From Bacteroidota bacterium (GTDB lineage: Bacteria > Bacteroidota > Bacteroidia > B-17B0 > Aurantibacillaceae), in NCBI GenBank assembly GCA_017303905.1, contig JAFLBH010000001.1:62001-126000 (forward strand): a stretch of 64,000 bases of DNA, in the 5' to 3' direction. The number at the start of each line of letters is the position of its first letter. The first letter of the stretch is position 1. The notes under the pieces were generated by a model. The model ran no database searches. It saw only the letters and a list, made by a program, of their open reading frames with translations, and was not told the DNA's origin. This document shows positions 43,611-52,736 of the stretch, piece after piece. The translations under genes and the position numbers were made by a program.

Positions 43611-44930
43611 TTAGTAACGGTAGTGTTCAGGTTTGTAAGGACCTTGAACTTTCACACCGATGTAATCAGCTTGTTCTTGATTTAATACATCTAACTCAGC
43701 ACCAAGTTTACCTAAATGCAACATAGCAACTTTCTCATCTAAATGCTTTGGTAAAGTATAAACTTTCTTCTCGTATTTAGAAGTGTTAGTCCATAATTCT
43801 AATTGAGCTAAAGTTTGGTTGGTAAATGAATTACTCATTACAAAGCTTGGGTGACCGGTAGCACAACCTAAGTTTACTAAACGACCTTCAGCTAACACAA
43901 TGATGTCTTTTCCGTCAATGGTATATTTATCAACCTGAGGTTTGATGGTGTCTTTAGTTTTTCCGTAATTTTTATTTAACCAAGCCATATCAATTTCAGT
44001 ATCGAAGTGACCAATGTTACAAACGATAGCGTTATGCTTCATCATTTTGAAGTGACGGTCAACGATAATGTCTTTGTTACCTGTAGTTGTAACTAAGATA
44101 TCAGCGATTTTAGCTGCATTATCCATTTTCATTACTTGGTAACCATCCATACAAGCTTGTAAAGCACAGATTGGATCGATTTCAGTTACGATAACACGAA
44201 CACCTTGAGAAGATAAAGATTGAGCTGAACCTTTTCCAACATCACCATAACCAGCAACCACTGCAACTTTACCGGCTAACATGATATCAGTAGCACGACG
44301 GATAGCATCCACTAATGATTCGCGGCAACCGTACTTATTATCGAATTTAGATTTAGTAACTGAGTCGTTAACGTTAATAGCAGGTAACAATAAAGTTCCT
44401 TTAGCCATACGCTCGTATAAACGGTGAACACCGGTAGTTGTTTCTTCAGATAAACCGCGGATGCCTGCAGCTAATTCAGTGTATTTATCAAACACCATAT
44501 TAGTTAAATCACCACCATCATCTAAAATCATATTTAATGGCTGACGGCTTTCACCGAACCATAATGTTTGTTCGATACACCAGTCAAATTCTTCAGCAGT
44601 TTGACCTTTCCAGGCATAAACCTGAATGCCTGCAGCAGCAATAGCAGCAGCAGCATGATCTTGTGTTGAGAAAATATTACATGAACTCCAGGTAACCTCA
44701 GCACCTAGTTCAACTAAAGTTTCAATTAAAACTGCAGTTTGAATAGTCATGTGCAAACATCCTGCGATACGTGCACCTTTTAACGGTTTTGACGGACCAT
44801 ATTCTTTACGTAATGCCATTAAGCCCGGCATTTCTTCTTCGGCTAATTTAATTTCTTTACGTCCCCACTCTGCTAAAGACATATCTTTAACTTTATAAGG
44901 AAGGTACTTTGTTGCGGTTACTGTTGACAT
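43611..44930 (-). CDS. ahcY: Adenosylhomocysteinase
   Basis: This 439-residue enzyme splits S-adenosylhomocysteine to adenosine and homocysteine, keeping methylation running and linking to metF at 7607. The NAD-binding loop is [14 protein letters not shown]. Active-site segments are [33 protein letters not shown] and [12 protein letters not shown], with the catalytic lysine in that last region. It ends in the conserved PYKPEHYRY tail that reaches into the neighbour subunit. A full TTTG-N20-TATCTTTG promoter is found upstream. Confidence 0.98.
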   Translation of the reverse strand: MSTVTATKYLPYKVKDMSLAEWGRKEIKLAEEEMPGLMALRKEYGPSKPLKGARIAGCLHMTIQTAVLIETLVELGAEVTWSSCNIFSTQDHAAAAIAAAGIQVYAWKGQTAEEFDWCIEQTLWFGESRQPLNMILDDGGDLTNMVFDKYTELAAGIRGLSEETTTGVHRLYERMAKGTLLLPAINVNDSVTKSKFDNKYGCRESLVDAIRRATDIMLAGKVAVVAGYGDVGKGSAQSLSSQGVRVIVTEIDPICALQACMDGYQVMKMDNAAKIADILVTTTGNKDIIVDRHFKMMKHNAIVCNIGHFDTEIDMAWLNKNYGKTKDTIKPQVDKYTIDGKDIIVLAEGRLVNLGCATGHPSFVMSNSFTNQTLAQLELWTNTSKYEKKVYTLPKHLDEKVAMLHLGKLGAELDVLNQEQADYIGVKVQGPYKPEHYRY

Positions 44931-44967
44931 GATTTTATATTATTTATATTTATTTTTTAAAGGATAA

Positions 44968-44999
44968 CAAAGATAAGCCATAAGTTTGTAACACTCAAA
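44968..44999 (-). promoter_or_regulatory. Promoter of ahcY
   Basis: On the minus strand TTTG (44999-44996), exactly 20 bp and TATCTTTG (44975-44968) form a textbook Bacteroidota promoter. It gives a leader of about 30 bases before the ATG at 44930. Confidence 0.7.
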
Positions 45000-45011
45000 A
45001 AAATAACAGAT

Positions 45012-45593
45012 TTGCACCGCATAAGTTCAATACACGCTCATGGCCGCTTAGGAGTGCTGCATTTGCCTGATTTCGCGAAACTTATGAAGTTGGAAGCTAA
45101 GCGGGATATTGAGAAAGGAGGTACCGCCTACTTGTTAGAAAGGCTTTTTGATCACCCTGTTGAATTACTTTACACGAATGAAGGCAAGCCCTATTTAAAC
45201 AATAAAACTTGTCATATTTCCATAACTCATTCGCACGATAAACTGGCAATTGTAATAAATGAAAACAGCGAAGTTGGTGTGGATATCGAATTAATTCGCG
45301 ATAAGGTTTTAAAAATTAAACATAAGTTTTTATCCGAAACCGAGTTAAAGAGCTGTAAAGATGATGTACAAAAACTGATTACGTATTGGGCCTGTAAAGA
45401 AGCGATGTATAAATATTACAGCAAAAAGGAAGTAGATTTCATTGAGCATTTGTTTGTTCACCCAATCGTTGAAAAGGACAAAGGCCTTACTGTTGGTGAA
45501 ATTAAAATTGGAAACTTCAATAAAAAATTAAATCTTCACTACGAGAAAACCGACGAATACATGTTGGTTTACACATTGGATGAAATTAGATAA
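45012..45593 (+). CDS. 4'-phosphopantetheinyl transferase superfamily protein
   Basis: This protein of about 193 residues has the Sfp/HetI-type motifs. SITHSHDKLAIVIN holds the histidine, VGVDIELIRDK the magnesium-binding aspartate and glutamate, and LITYWACKEAMYKYYSK the W-x-x-K-E-A signature. It would attach 4'-phosphopantetheine to carrier proteins. The first start codon is TTG 45012, but it lies inside a CAGATTTG promoter-like box. ATA 45021 or GTG 45051 are possible starts. The divergent spacer to ahcY is 81 bp. It overlaps the next gene by 14 bp. Confidence 0.87.
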   Translation: MHRISSIHAHGRLGVLHLPDFAKLMKLEAKRDIEKGGTAYLLERLFDHPVELLYTNEGKPYLNNKTCHISITHSHDKLAIVINENSEVGVDIELIRDKVLKIKHKFLSETELKSCKDDVQKLITYWACKEAMYKYYSKKEVDFIEHLFVHPIVEKDKGLTVGEIKIGNFNKKLNLHYEKTDEYMLVYTLDEIR

Positions 45594-46284
45594 ACTTATA
45601 CCCCAAACTATAAAAGCCAAGTTAGTTGTACTGATTGACCCTGATAAATTCAATCCGGATTTAATTAAGTTATGCAATAAAAGTAAGGTGGCTTTTTTCT
45701 TAGTTGGTGGTAGTGAGTTAAAGAAAAATAATTTGAGTGAGGTAATTTCTTCCATTAAAAAAATAAGCAAAAAACCTGTCATCATATTTCCCGGTAACGA
45801 AACTCAAATTTCTAAAAACGCGGATGGAATGCTTTTGTTGAATTTAATTTCAGGAAGAAATCCCGATTACTTAATAGGTAAACACGTGAAGGCCGCAAAA
45901 ACAATCGTTCGCAGCAAAATTGAAACATGGCCAACCGGTTATATTTTGATTCATGGTTCAAAAATTTCAACGACCCAAAGAGTAACCAAAACAGAGGCTC
46001 TAAAAAATTTAGATGAAATAGTAAGCACTGCTCTTGCGGGAGAATTACTGGGTTCAAAAGCCATCTATTTAGAAGCAGGAAGCGGGGCTAAAGAGGAAGT
46101 AAACACAAAAATCATTAAGGCTGTTAGAAAAGAAATATCACTTCCTTTATTTGTTGGCGGAGGCATTAACTCCTACTCAAAAGCAAAAAAAGCAGCTGAT
46201 GCGGGTGCGAATTTTGTGGTTGTTGGGAATGCTTTAGAAAAAAACATATATTTATTGACAGAAATTGAAAAAGCATTTAAGTAA
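45580..46284 (+). CDS. Geranylgeranylglyceryl/heptaprenylglyceryl phosphate synthase (PcrB/GGGPS)
   Basis: This 234-residue TIM barrel condenses glycerol-1-phosphate with a long prenyl diphosphate to make an ether lipid precursor. Group motifs are seen: KLVVLIDPDKFNPDLI at the start, then YLEAGSGAKEEVN, and the phosphate-binding PLFVGGGINSYSKAKKAADA followed by FVVVGNALEKN. This family is known from archaea and in two bacterial groups (Firmicutes PcrB and Bacteroidota). Product chain length cannot be read off. It overlaps the PPTase gene by 14 bp and the ThiE-like gene by 1 bp. Confidence 0.9.
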   Translation: MKLDKLIPQTIKAKLVVLIDPDKFNPDLIKLCNKSKVAFFLVGGSELKKNNLSEVISSIKKISKKPVIIFPGNETQISKNADGMLLLNLISGRNPDYLIGKHVKAAKTIVRSKIETWPTGYILIHGSKISTTQRVTKTEALKNLDEIVSTALAGELLGSKAIYLEAGSGAKEEVNTKIIKAVRKEISLPLFVGGGINSYSKAKKAADAGANFVVVGNALEKNIYLLTEIEKAFK

Positions 46285-46916
46285 TGGAGTTAACCGTAAT
46301 TACTTCCTCAAAAAAGAACGATGACGAACCAGCTGTGGTCACCAAACTTTTTGAAGCAGGATTAAGCACACTTCATTTAAGAAAGCCTCGCTTTTCTACC
46401 AAGCAACTTTCAGCTTATATCGAAAAAATTCCAACGCATTTTCACAACCGTATTATCATCCATTCACATCACGATTTAATTTTTAAGTATAACTTAAAAG
46501 GTGTTCATTTTACGGATGTACATTTAGAGAGAAAATTTAAAAAATGGTGGTTCTTACGGAAATTACGCGTGAGGAATAAAAAAATATTTTCTTCGCGTTC
46601 TTACCATAAACTATCTGAAGTTTATAACACTGAAGAAATCAAGTTTAATTATTATTTATTGGGAACAGTGTTTAATGCGCTCACCAATACATTTTACAGC
46701 GGGTTCTATGAACATGGTTTAACGGCGGCAATCAAAACTTCCGGTAAAGATTTCATTGCGCGTGGTGGTATTAACGAACAAACCATCGAGAAGGCTTATC
46801 ATTTAGGCTTCAAAGGCGCTGCACTCAACAGCTATCTTTGGAAAAGCGAAAATCCATTTCAGAAATACGTAGAAATACTCGACTTCTGTAAAGAAAAAGG
46901 AATACCTGTTGATTAA
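46284..46916 (+). CDS. Thiamine-phosphate synthase-like (ThiE/TenI) protein
   Basis: This 210-residue TIM barrel shares a base with the GGGPS stop (TAATG). ThiE-type segments are visible: LSTLHLRKPRFSTKQLSAYI for the opening, HFTDVHLERKFK in the pyrophosphate loop, and LLGTVFNALTNTF in place of the GPVFxTxTK motif. The loop words are more degenerate than in genuine ThiE, so a TenI-like or other pyrophosphate-binding role is possible. It does not lie with thiamine genes. It overlaps convergently by 4 bp with the membrane-protein gene. Confidence 0.72.
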   Translation: MELTVITSSKKNDDEPAVVTKLFEAGLSTLHLRKPRFSTKQLSAYIEKIPTHFHNRIIIHSHHDLIFKYNLKGVHFTDVHLERKFKKWWFLRKLRVRNKKIFSSRSYHKLSEVYNTEEIKFNYYLLGTVFNALTNTFYSGFYEHGLTAAIKTSGKDFIARGGINEQTIEKAYHLGFKGAALNSYLWKSENPFQKYVEILDFCKEKGIPVD

Positions 46917-47884
46917 TTCTTACGTTGATTTAACATCAACGACACTTCTTTTCCTATCCCCGTAAACGAAACAAAGTTTAATGGGAATTCTAAGAACACA
47001 TGCAAGAAACTTAAAAAGAATAAGGCATGCATTCCTACATTGTAGTCATAAATATAAAGCCCAACAGAAATTAACCAAACCGTTAATGTGAAAATCAAAT
47101 TTTTCTTTGGCACCTGATGCCACTTAATAACAGAGGTTTTAGAAAACCAATTTAAATAGTGATAGGTGTAAGAAAAAGCTATGAACCGCATCACCACAAA
47201 TCCTGCGTTCGTTTTAAAAATTTCACTTACATCTTTTAATTGATCTAAGTGCAGAAAATTAATGAGGTAGAAATTCAGTAAATCAAACATTCGGTAACTT
47301 CCCTGAATGTATGCGTTCACTGTATAGTTTAAACTATTAGATTGAATAACAAAAAAAGAAATCGCGCAAACAATTAACACAATCACTGAAATAAATCCGG
47401 ACTTGGATTTCTCCTTTAAAACTCCATACAACATAAATAGCCAAGTGAAAATAAATACGTGAATAATAGTAGGCAAAAACACACCAATCCACATGAAATA
47501 ACTGTTTGAGTTGTTTAGAAAACCAATAACCACAACGGTAAGAAGCGCGAGTACACCTCTGTACAACCAATCTTTAATAAAAACGAAAATGAGTGAGATT
47601 AAAAAACCAAACAACATTAAATCAGGAACAAGAGTTGCGTCGCGTGTAGGTTTTATGAAACTGATATAAAACAAAATGGCACACAACACCACTAAAAACA
47701 AAAAGTCGTATTTACCTTTTGTATAATAATTCTTTTTATGAAGCCAGCCAATTTCGGTTAAATAGTGTAACGGACCCAGTACACCGTATGAAAATAAAAA
47801 CAATTCGAACGGAATGAAAAACGCTACAATACAAGAAAGTATAATTAATCCTGTGTTTATATAGTTGATGCGGTCGTTGTTCAT
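46913..47884 (-). CDS. Polytopic membrane protein of unknown function
   Basis: This 323-residue protein has about nine to ten hydrophobic segments (for example IILSCIVAFFIPFELFLFS, FLISLIFVFIKDW, and LTVVVIGFLNN). Conserved-looking polar groups in the membrane region are GPLHYLTEIGWLHKKNY near the start and HYLNWFSKTSVIKWHQVP near the end. Several histidines sit at the membrane edge, as in di-iron or haem membrane enzymes, but I cannot name a family. It is directly downstream of the double-thioredoxin gene with a 2-bp gap. Confidence 0.7.
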   Translation of the reverse strand: MNNDRINYINTGLIILSCIVAFFIPFELFLFSYGVLGPLHYLTEIGWLHKKNYYTKGKYDFLFLVVLCAILFYISFIKPTRDATLVPDLMLFGFLISLIFVFIKDWLYRGVLALLTVVVIGFLNNSNSYFMWIGVFLPTIIHVFIFTWLFMLYGVLKEKSKSGFISVIVLIVCAISFFVIQSNSLNYTVNAYIQGSYRMFDLLNFYLINFLHLDQLKDVSEIFKTNAGFVVMRFIAFSYTYHYLNWFSKTSVIKWHQVPKKNLIFTLTVWLISVGLYIYDYNVGMHALFFLSFLHVFLEFPLNFVSFTGIGKEVSLMLNQRKN

Positions 47885-47886
47885 TC

Positions 47887-48903
47887 TTATTTAGCCTTTT
47901 TTGGTGTTGGGTTATTATATTCCGCAATAAAATCAGTCCACTTTTTAGTTTTGTATTGGTCGCTGCCGAAAAAATAAAGTATTGGCTTTAAACTTTTCGG
48001 ATTCTGGTAGGTTTGTAAAACGTCTATTACTTGCAGTTTTTCATCTAATACAGCCACAGCTGGCAATGCAAATCTTCCTGCTGTTACTTCCACTGCAAAC
48101 GTATTAAACGGGTAACCATTCACTACTTGCTTAAAATGTTTTTTGCCGTTAAACAAAATAGTGTCATTTGATTCGGCATCAAAATTCACTAAGTAAAAAT
48201 TCTTGTTGATGTAATTTGCAATAAGAGTATCGTTAAACGTTGTTGCTTTTTGCACTTTACAGGAATTACAAAAATTAGTATACAGATTCATCAAGATTTT
48301 CTTTGGTTTCTTTTTGTTTAATTCAAGTACTTCTTTAACGCTATAAGACTTTACAGGAACTTTAGCATAAACTGTATCATAGAACGCGTGATTAAAACCT
48401 GCCGAGAAATCCTCGAACGGACAACTACGATACACGTTTTCGAGAATGTAGATTAATACCGGCTCAATTTTCTTCTCGTCTAAAAAACCTTGTGTGAGTA
48501 AATTGTATTCGTAATTATTTGTTACAAATACAGTAGAAGGATAGCTTAAATTGTTACCCAAAAACTTTAAAGCCAACTGATGTGGTGTTTTTGGTGCAGT
48601 TGAAGTAGGAAAATATTTTTGTCCTTGGTACTCTACAGTGTCTTTTGTCTCGGCATTAAATTTTACAGGATAAAAGTTTTGATTAATATAACCTGCCAAA
48701 CCAGGATTGGAATACGTGGTTTTCATCATATGCTTACACCAACCGCACCAATCGGTATAAAAATCAATAATAAAAGGCTTCGGGACTGTTTTGTTTTTTT
48801 CTTGTGCCTCCTTTATAGTGAGCCAATTAACTAAGCCGTTTTCACTTTGCGCCTGTGCGCTTATTGCTGCCACAACAAATATTAACAATAACTTAATCCG
48901 CAT
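47887..48903 (-). CDS. Exported protein with two thioredoxin-like domains
   Basis: This protein has 338 residues from ATG 48903. A TTG directly before it is an alternative. The signal peptide is RIKLLLIFVVAAISAQA. Domain 1 has DFYTDWCGWCKHMM (cysteines 53 and 56) and domain 2 has LYTNFCNSCKVQKATTF (212 and 215). Each keeps the WCxxC/FCxxC redox pair with surrounding thioredoxin helix, and proline after the second strand pair. It is likely a periplasmic disulfide reductase or DsbD-like partner. It is co-transcribed with the following membrane protein, whose substrate may be redox-active. Confidence 0.86.
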   Translation of the reverse strand: MRIKLLLIFVVAAISAQAQSENGLVNWLTIKEAQEKNKTVPKPFIIDFYTDWCGWCKHMMKTTYSNPGLAGYINQNFYPVKFNAETKDTVEYQGQKYFPTSTAPKTPHQLALKFLGNNLSYPSTVFVTNNYEYNLLTQGFLDEKKIEPVLIYILENVYRSCPFEDFSAGFNHAFYDTVYAKVPVKSYSVKEVLELNKKKPKKILMNLYTNFCNSCKVQKATTFNDTLIANYINKNFYLVNFDAESNDTILFNGKKHFKQVVNGYPFNTFAVEVTAGRFALPAVAVLDEKLQVIDVLQTYQNPKSLKPILYFFGSDQYKTKKWTDFIAEYNNPTPKKAK

Positions 48904-48919
48904 CAAAGGCTTTTTTTAC

Positions 48920-48927
48920 TACTTTTG
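48920..48927 (+). promoter_or_regulatory. TACTTTTG -7 box of the T9SS gene at 48949
   Basis: Exact TAnnTTTG match, 21 bases before the ATG at 48949, in the short divergent spacer to the thioredoxin gene. No TTTG lies about 20 bp upstream. Confidence 0.4.
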
Positions 48928-48948
48928 GAATACCAAAAATACTTAATC

Positions 48949-49902
48949 ATGATTAAAAATTTACTATCAGCATCACTTTTATTTTTAAGCCTTAGCGTTT
49001 TTTCGCAAGCGTTTAACGGAATGTATCCGTTCTCAGGCGTTATGTCGGGAACAGCAAGCACAGGACCAACAGACCCAACTCCTCCTCCTACAGCAACCGG
49101 ATTAACCTTCGGAGCTTTTTCGGCAGTAGGAACAGGTACAGCGCCTTCTGCAGGCGGTGTGTTTTCTTTTTCAGGATGGGATGTAAGCATTACCAACGGA
49201 AATGATGCGTATGCAACGTACACCGGTGCCATTAATCCGGGAAAATATTATGAAGTATCATTAACACCGGCTGCTAACTATGGTGTGGATTTAACTTCAA
49301 TCACCTTTAACATGTTACGTTCTGGAACCGGTCCACGTAATTGGTCTGTTCGCTCTAATAAAGACAGTTATACAGCTAATTTACCTGCATCAGTAGGAAG
49401 TAACACCGCTATCTCTGTTGTAGGAAGCGATATTTTCTTCTGGAACCTAGATGCTACGAGCAATACTATTCAACAAAAAGGAAGCACAATAACGTTAAGT
49501 GGTCCGAATTTTTCGACACAAACTTCTCCTTATACTTTCCGTTTTTATGCATGGAATGCAGAGAATGTTGCAGGTACTTTCCGTTTAGACACAGTAATTT
49601 TCAACGGACTGGCAACAATGGGTGCAGGTATTGCTGACATTACACACGATTTAAACGCATCGTTTAAAGTTTACCCAAATCCTTCTCAAGATGGAATCAT
49701 CTACATTGACGCGAAGAAATTAAATTACAACAAAATTGAAGTGGTAAATGTGTTAGGAACAACTGTTGCAGTTGAAAATAAAGAAGTAGCTCCAAATGAA
49801 AAAGCTAAGCTTGACTTAAACACATTACCGGCCGGCACCTACTTTGTAAGAATAAGCTCAGGAGGTAAAGTTTATACCGAAAGATTTTTCATCACGAAAT
49901 AA
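48949..49902 (+). CDS. T9SS-sorted secreted protein
   Basis: This protein has 317 residues from ATG 48949, chosen because the following peptide is a clean signal (IKNLLSASLLFLSLSVFS, before QAFNG). A glycine/threonine/proline-rich stretch follows (STGPTDPTPPPTATG). The middle resembles a beta-sandwich of the jelly-roll or discoidin type (GKYYEVSLTPAANYGVDL, then TLSGPNFSTQTSP). The C-terminal 80 residues are a type A sorting domain (FKVYPNPSQDGIIYIDA, ending GKVYTERFFITK). It likely sits on the cell surface. No catalytic motif is seen. Confidence 0.82.
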   Translation: MIKNLLSASLLFLSLSVFSQAFNGMYPFSGVMSGTASTGPTDPTPPPTATGLTFGAFSAVGTGTAPSAGGVFSFSGWDVSITNGNDAYATYTGAINPGKYYEVSLTPAANYGVDLTSITFNMLRSGTGPRNWSVRSNKDSYTANLPASVGSNTAISVVGSDIFFWNLDATSNTIQQKGSTITLSGPNFSTQTSPYTFRFYAWNAENVAGTFRLDTVIFNGLATMGAGIADITHDLNASFKVYPNPSQDGIIYIDAKKLNYNKIEVVNVLGTTVAVENKEVAPNEKAKLDLNTLPAGTYFVRISSGGKVYTERFFITK

Positions 49903-49926
49903 GCTTTTAAAAGTTTAATTTTGTTA

Positions 49927-49952
49927 ATACCCGGGCCTCATCGTCCGGGTAT
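49927..49952 (+). terminator. Intrinsic terminator after the T9SS gene
   Basis: ATACCCGG (49927-49934) and CCGGGTAT (49945-49952) form an 8-bp stem with a 10-base loop, followed by TTTATTTT. It lies 25 bases after the T9SS stop. Confidence 0.8.
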
Positions 49953-49977
49953 TTTATTTTAAGCCTGTTATTTATAT

Positions 49978-49985
49978 TATCTTTG
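49978..49985 (+). promoter_or_regulatory. TATCTTTG box four bases before the sensor kinase start
   Basis: Exact TAnnTTTG match immediately after the preceding terminator, ending four bases before GTG 49990. It is the clearest plus-strand example of a near-start box with no room for a 5' leader. Confidence 0.45.
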
Positions 49986-49989
49986 CTTC

Positions 49990-51519
49990 GTGAATAAGCA
50001 AAATGTAAGTTTCATATCCTTTGTAGTTTCGCTGGCCTTCCTGGCTCTTATTGCCATTCAACTATATTGGATTAGGAATGATCATGAATTAAAAGTGGAT
50101 CAGTTTGCCCTTAAAGTATATGACGCTTTAAATAATGCCCGGCACAAACTTGAAAAGCATGTTTACGCTGATAAAATTTCTAAAAAGGTAAAGCGTACCC
50201 AAGGTGTTAGCGATGGAAATAAAGTAAAAATTTATTCGATTTTAAGTACCGATTCAAATGGCGTATCCACTAATCTTTATTCGCAAAAAGAATTTTTACG
50301 TACGGACACGAGTATAAAATACAACAAAGAAATTCCGGCCGATTTACGTAACGTTGATACAGCAAAAGCCATCGAGAACGTAAGGAATGAACTCATCAAG
50401 CAAAAAACGGATATCGTAAATGATATTTATGATGAGTTAGAAATTATTAATGTTTATAAGAATTATAAACCAAATATTGATAAAGACAAACTGGATGAAA
50501 TCTTACGAAAAGAATTGCGCGATCAGGGCATACAAATGAAGTATTACTACTCTATCTCCTCGCATTATCCGGGTAGTATAAAATCAAACAATTTAAGTGA
50601 GGCGGAATCAGAAGTGGATTCGATGGGCTTGGGTTTTAAAGTAAACCTGACACCTAATAATATTTACATTCAGCCGCAGTATTTAACTGTTTATTTTCCT
50701 GATCAGCAAAAATATATTTTAAAAGCGATGGGACCCATGTTAATGGTGTCGGGGATGGTAATCGTGATTCTGATTTTTTCCTTTTATTATTTTATTGCCA
50801 CTATTTTGCGTCAGAAAAAATTATCGGCTATTAAAAATGATTTCATTAGCAACATGACACATGAATTCAAAACTCCAATTAGTACCATTTCGCTAGCTTC
50901 AGAAATGTTAGGAGATGATTCTGTTGTGAAAACACCTGAAAAGCAAGCACGCTTTTTAAAAATGATTAAAGATGAGAATAAGCGCTTAAGTGTTCTTGTA
51001 GAAAGCATTTTACAAACTGCGATTTTAGATAAAGGCGAATTTAAATTGAAATTAAACGAACTCGATATACATGAAATCATAAACACAGCGATTAACAACA
51101 CGCACTTATTAATTGATCACCGCAGCGGAAAAATCAATACTCAATTGAATGCGACAAAAGTAAAAATGCAGGCCGACAGAGTGCATCTTACTAACATTGT
51201 TTTCAATTTGATTGATAATGCAATCAAGTATTCGAAAGATGCGCCTGAAATTTGTGTAAAAACGGAAGATGCGGAAAACGGAATTAATATCTATATAAAA
51301 GATAACGGAATCGGCATCAGCAAAGAGAACCAACGAAAAATATTTGATAAATTTTACCGCGTGCCTACCGGCAATGTACACAATGTAAAAGGCTTCGGAT
51401 TAGGTCTTTCGTATGTACAAGCAGTAGTGCAAAAGCATGGAGGTGAGATAAGTGTACAAAGTGAACTCGGAAAAGGGAGCACATTCAAGGTGTTTTTACC
51501 ATTTGATAATAAATGTTAA
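49990..51519 (+). CDS. Membrane sensor histidine kinase
   Basis: This 509-residue kinase starts at GTG 49990. It has two membrane segments (about 8-27 and 248-272) around a periplasmic domain of about 220 residues with no clear fold match. Then come a HisKA dimer domain with H291 (SNMTHEFKTPIST) and an HATPase domain (NLIDNAIKYSKDA, DNGIGISKENQ, KGFGLGLSYVQAVV). No HAMP domain is evident between. The OmpR-type regulator 51 bp downstream is its partner. The signal is unknown. Confidence 0.93.
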   Translation: MNKQNVSFISFVVSLAFLALIAIQLYWIRNDHELKVDQFALKVYDALNNARHKLEKHVYADKISKKVKRTQGVSDGNKVKIYSILSTDSNGVSTNLYSQKEFLRTDTSIKYNKEIPADLRNVDTAKAIENVRNELIKQKTDIVNDIYDELEIINVYKNYKPNIDKDKLDEILRKELRDQGIQMKYYYSISSHYPGSIKSNNLSEAESEVDSMGLGFKVNLTPNNIYIQPQYLTVYFPDQQKYILKAMGPMLMVSGMVIVILIFSFYYFIATILRQKKLSAIKNDFISNMTHEFKTPISTISLASEMLGDDSVVKTPEKQARFLKMIKDENKRLSVLVESILQTAILDKGEFKLKLNELDIHEIINTAINNTHLLIDHRSGKINTQLNATKVKMQADRVHLTNIVFNLIDNAIKYSKDAPEICVKTEDAENGINIYIKDNGIGISKENQRKIFDKFYRVPTGNVHNVKGFGLGLSYVQAVVQKHGGEISVQSELGKGSTFKVFLPFDNKC

Positions 51520-51570
51520 AACACTGAATTCGGCTCGATTTATGATTAATTTTATTTAAAATTTTGATTT

Positions 51571-52272
51571 ATGGACGCAGTTAAAACCAGAGTACTTTTA
51601 GTAGAAGATGACCCGAGTTTAGGTACCTTATTGGAGGAATATCTGAATGCAAAAGGTTTCGAAACAAAGCTAGCCGACGACGGAAACAAGGGATATGATG
51701 CATTTTGTAAAGGTACTTTTGACCTTTTACTTTTAGACGTCATGATGCCACACAAAGATGGTATCACTTTAGCGAAGGAAATTCGTTTAAACGATAAAAA
51801 TATTCCAATCATTTTCCTCACTGCAAAAAGCATGAAGGAAGATACTATCGAAGGATTTAATGCAGGTGGTGATGATTATATCACAAAACCATTCAGCATG
51901 GAAGAATTGATGGTGCGTATCAACGCGGTTTTACGTCGCAGTAATAAACAACGCGCGCAAGATAGTGATGAGTCGTCATTTAATATTGGCAATTACACTT
52001 TCAATTCCGAGAAACAGGTTTTAATGCATGGCGGACAAGATCAAAAACTTACAACAAAAGAAAGTCAATTGCTTCGTTTGTTGTGTGTACATAAAAACGA
52101 TGTGTTAGATAGAAACTTTGCTTTAAAAACTATTTGGCACGATGATAACTATTTTAACGGACGAAGCATGGATGTTTACATTGCTAAGCTGCGTAAGTAT
52201 TTAAAAGACGATCCTAAAGTGGAAATCATAAACATTCACGGAAAGGGATTTAAATTATTAGTGAATTCTTAA
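51571..52272 (+). CDS. OmpR/PhoB-type response regulator
   Basis: This 233-residue regulator has a receiver domain with phosphoacceptor D56 (LLLLDVMMPHKDGIT) and the threonine/lysine pair in FLTAKSMKED and DYITKPFSMEEL. A winged-helix domain follows (TTKESQLLRLLCVHKNDV, ending NIHGKGFKLLVNS). Partner of the kinase just upstream. Followed by a strong terminator. Confidence 0.95.
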   Translation: MDAVKTRVLLVEDDPSLGTLLEEYLNAKGFETKLADDGNKGYDAFCKGTFDLLLLDVMMPHKDGITLAKEIRLNDKNIPIIFLTAKSMKEDTIEGFNAGGDDYITKPFSMEELMVRINAVLRRSNKQRAQDSDESSFNIGNYTFNSEKQVLMHGGQDQKLTTKESQLLRLLCVHKNDVLDRNFALKTIWHDDNYFNGRSMDVYIAKLRKYLKDDPKVEIINIHGKGFKLLVNS

Positions 52273-52291
52273 GAAGAAAATAAATGAAAGT

Positions 52292-52322
52292 AAAAAGGCT
52301 ATCGTAACGATAGCCTTTTTTA
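52292..52322. terminator. Bidirectional terminator
   Basis: Perfect 13-bp stem (52292-52304 and 52308-52320, AAAAAGGCTATCG) with a 3-base loop, T-rich on one side and A-rich on the other. It closes the two-component operon and the convergent EVE gene. Confidence 0.85.
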
Positions 52323-52324
52323 TT

Positions 52325-52732
52325 TTATAATCCGCCTAAGAGACAAACTTTATCAAACTCTTCCTTCTTTACAACACTCACAGATAAGCGTCCGATTCTT
52401 ACGAACTGCATGTCTTTTAAAAGTGGGTCTGCTTTTAATTGAGCCAAAGTAGGCGGATTCTTTAATTGCTTATACGGCTTTACATCTACACATACCCAGG
52501 CTTCCTCCTTCGTTGTTGGATCTTGATAAGCAGTTTTTACAACTTCAGCTATACCAACGATACACAATCCCTCATTACTATGATAAAACAAACACAAATC
52601 GCCCTTTTGCATCGCGCGCAAATTATTTCTCGCGGCATAATTTCTTACTCCGGTCCACGCTGTTTTCTTATCCTTTTTAAACTGCTCCCAACTGTAAGCA
52701 GAAGGCTCTGATTTAATCAACCAATAATTCAT
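52325..52732 (-). CDS. EVE-domain protein
   Basis: This 135-residue protein is a stand-alone EVE domain of the PUA-like family. It starts MNYWLIKSEPSAYSWEQF, contains the aromatic-cage word ARNNLRAMQKGDLCLFYHSN and the EEAWVCVDVKPYKQL stretch. EVE domains bind modified bases such as methylcytosine in RNA or DNA. The function of this small form in bacteria is not settled. A TATTTTTA box lies four bases before its ATG. Confidence 0.92.
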   Translation of the reverse strand: MNYWLIKSEPSAYSWEQFKKDKKTAWTGVRNYAARNNLRAMQKGDLCLFYHSNEGLCIVGIAEVVKTAYQDPTTKEEAWVCVDVKPYKQLKNPPTLAQLKADPLLKDMQFVRIGRLSVSVVKKEEFDKVCLLGGL

Positions 52733-52736
52733 GACA

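Noticed and set aside
43611-45011. SAM or SAH riboswitch near ahcY and metF
   Set aside because: The leader regions are 30-80 bases, AT-rich and without the conserved stems.
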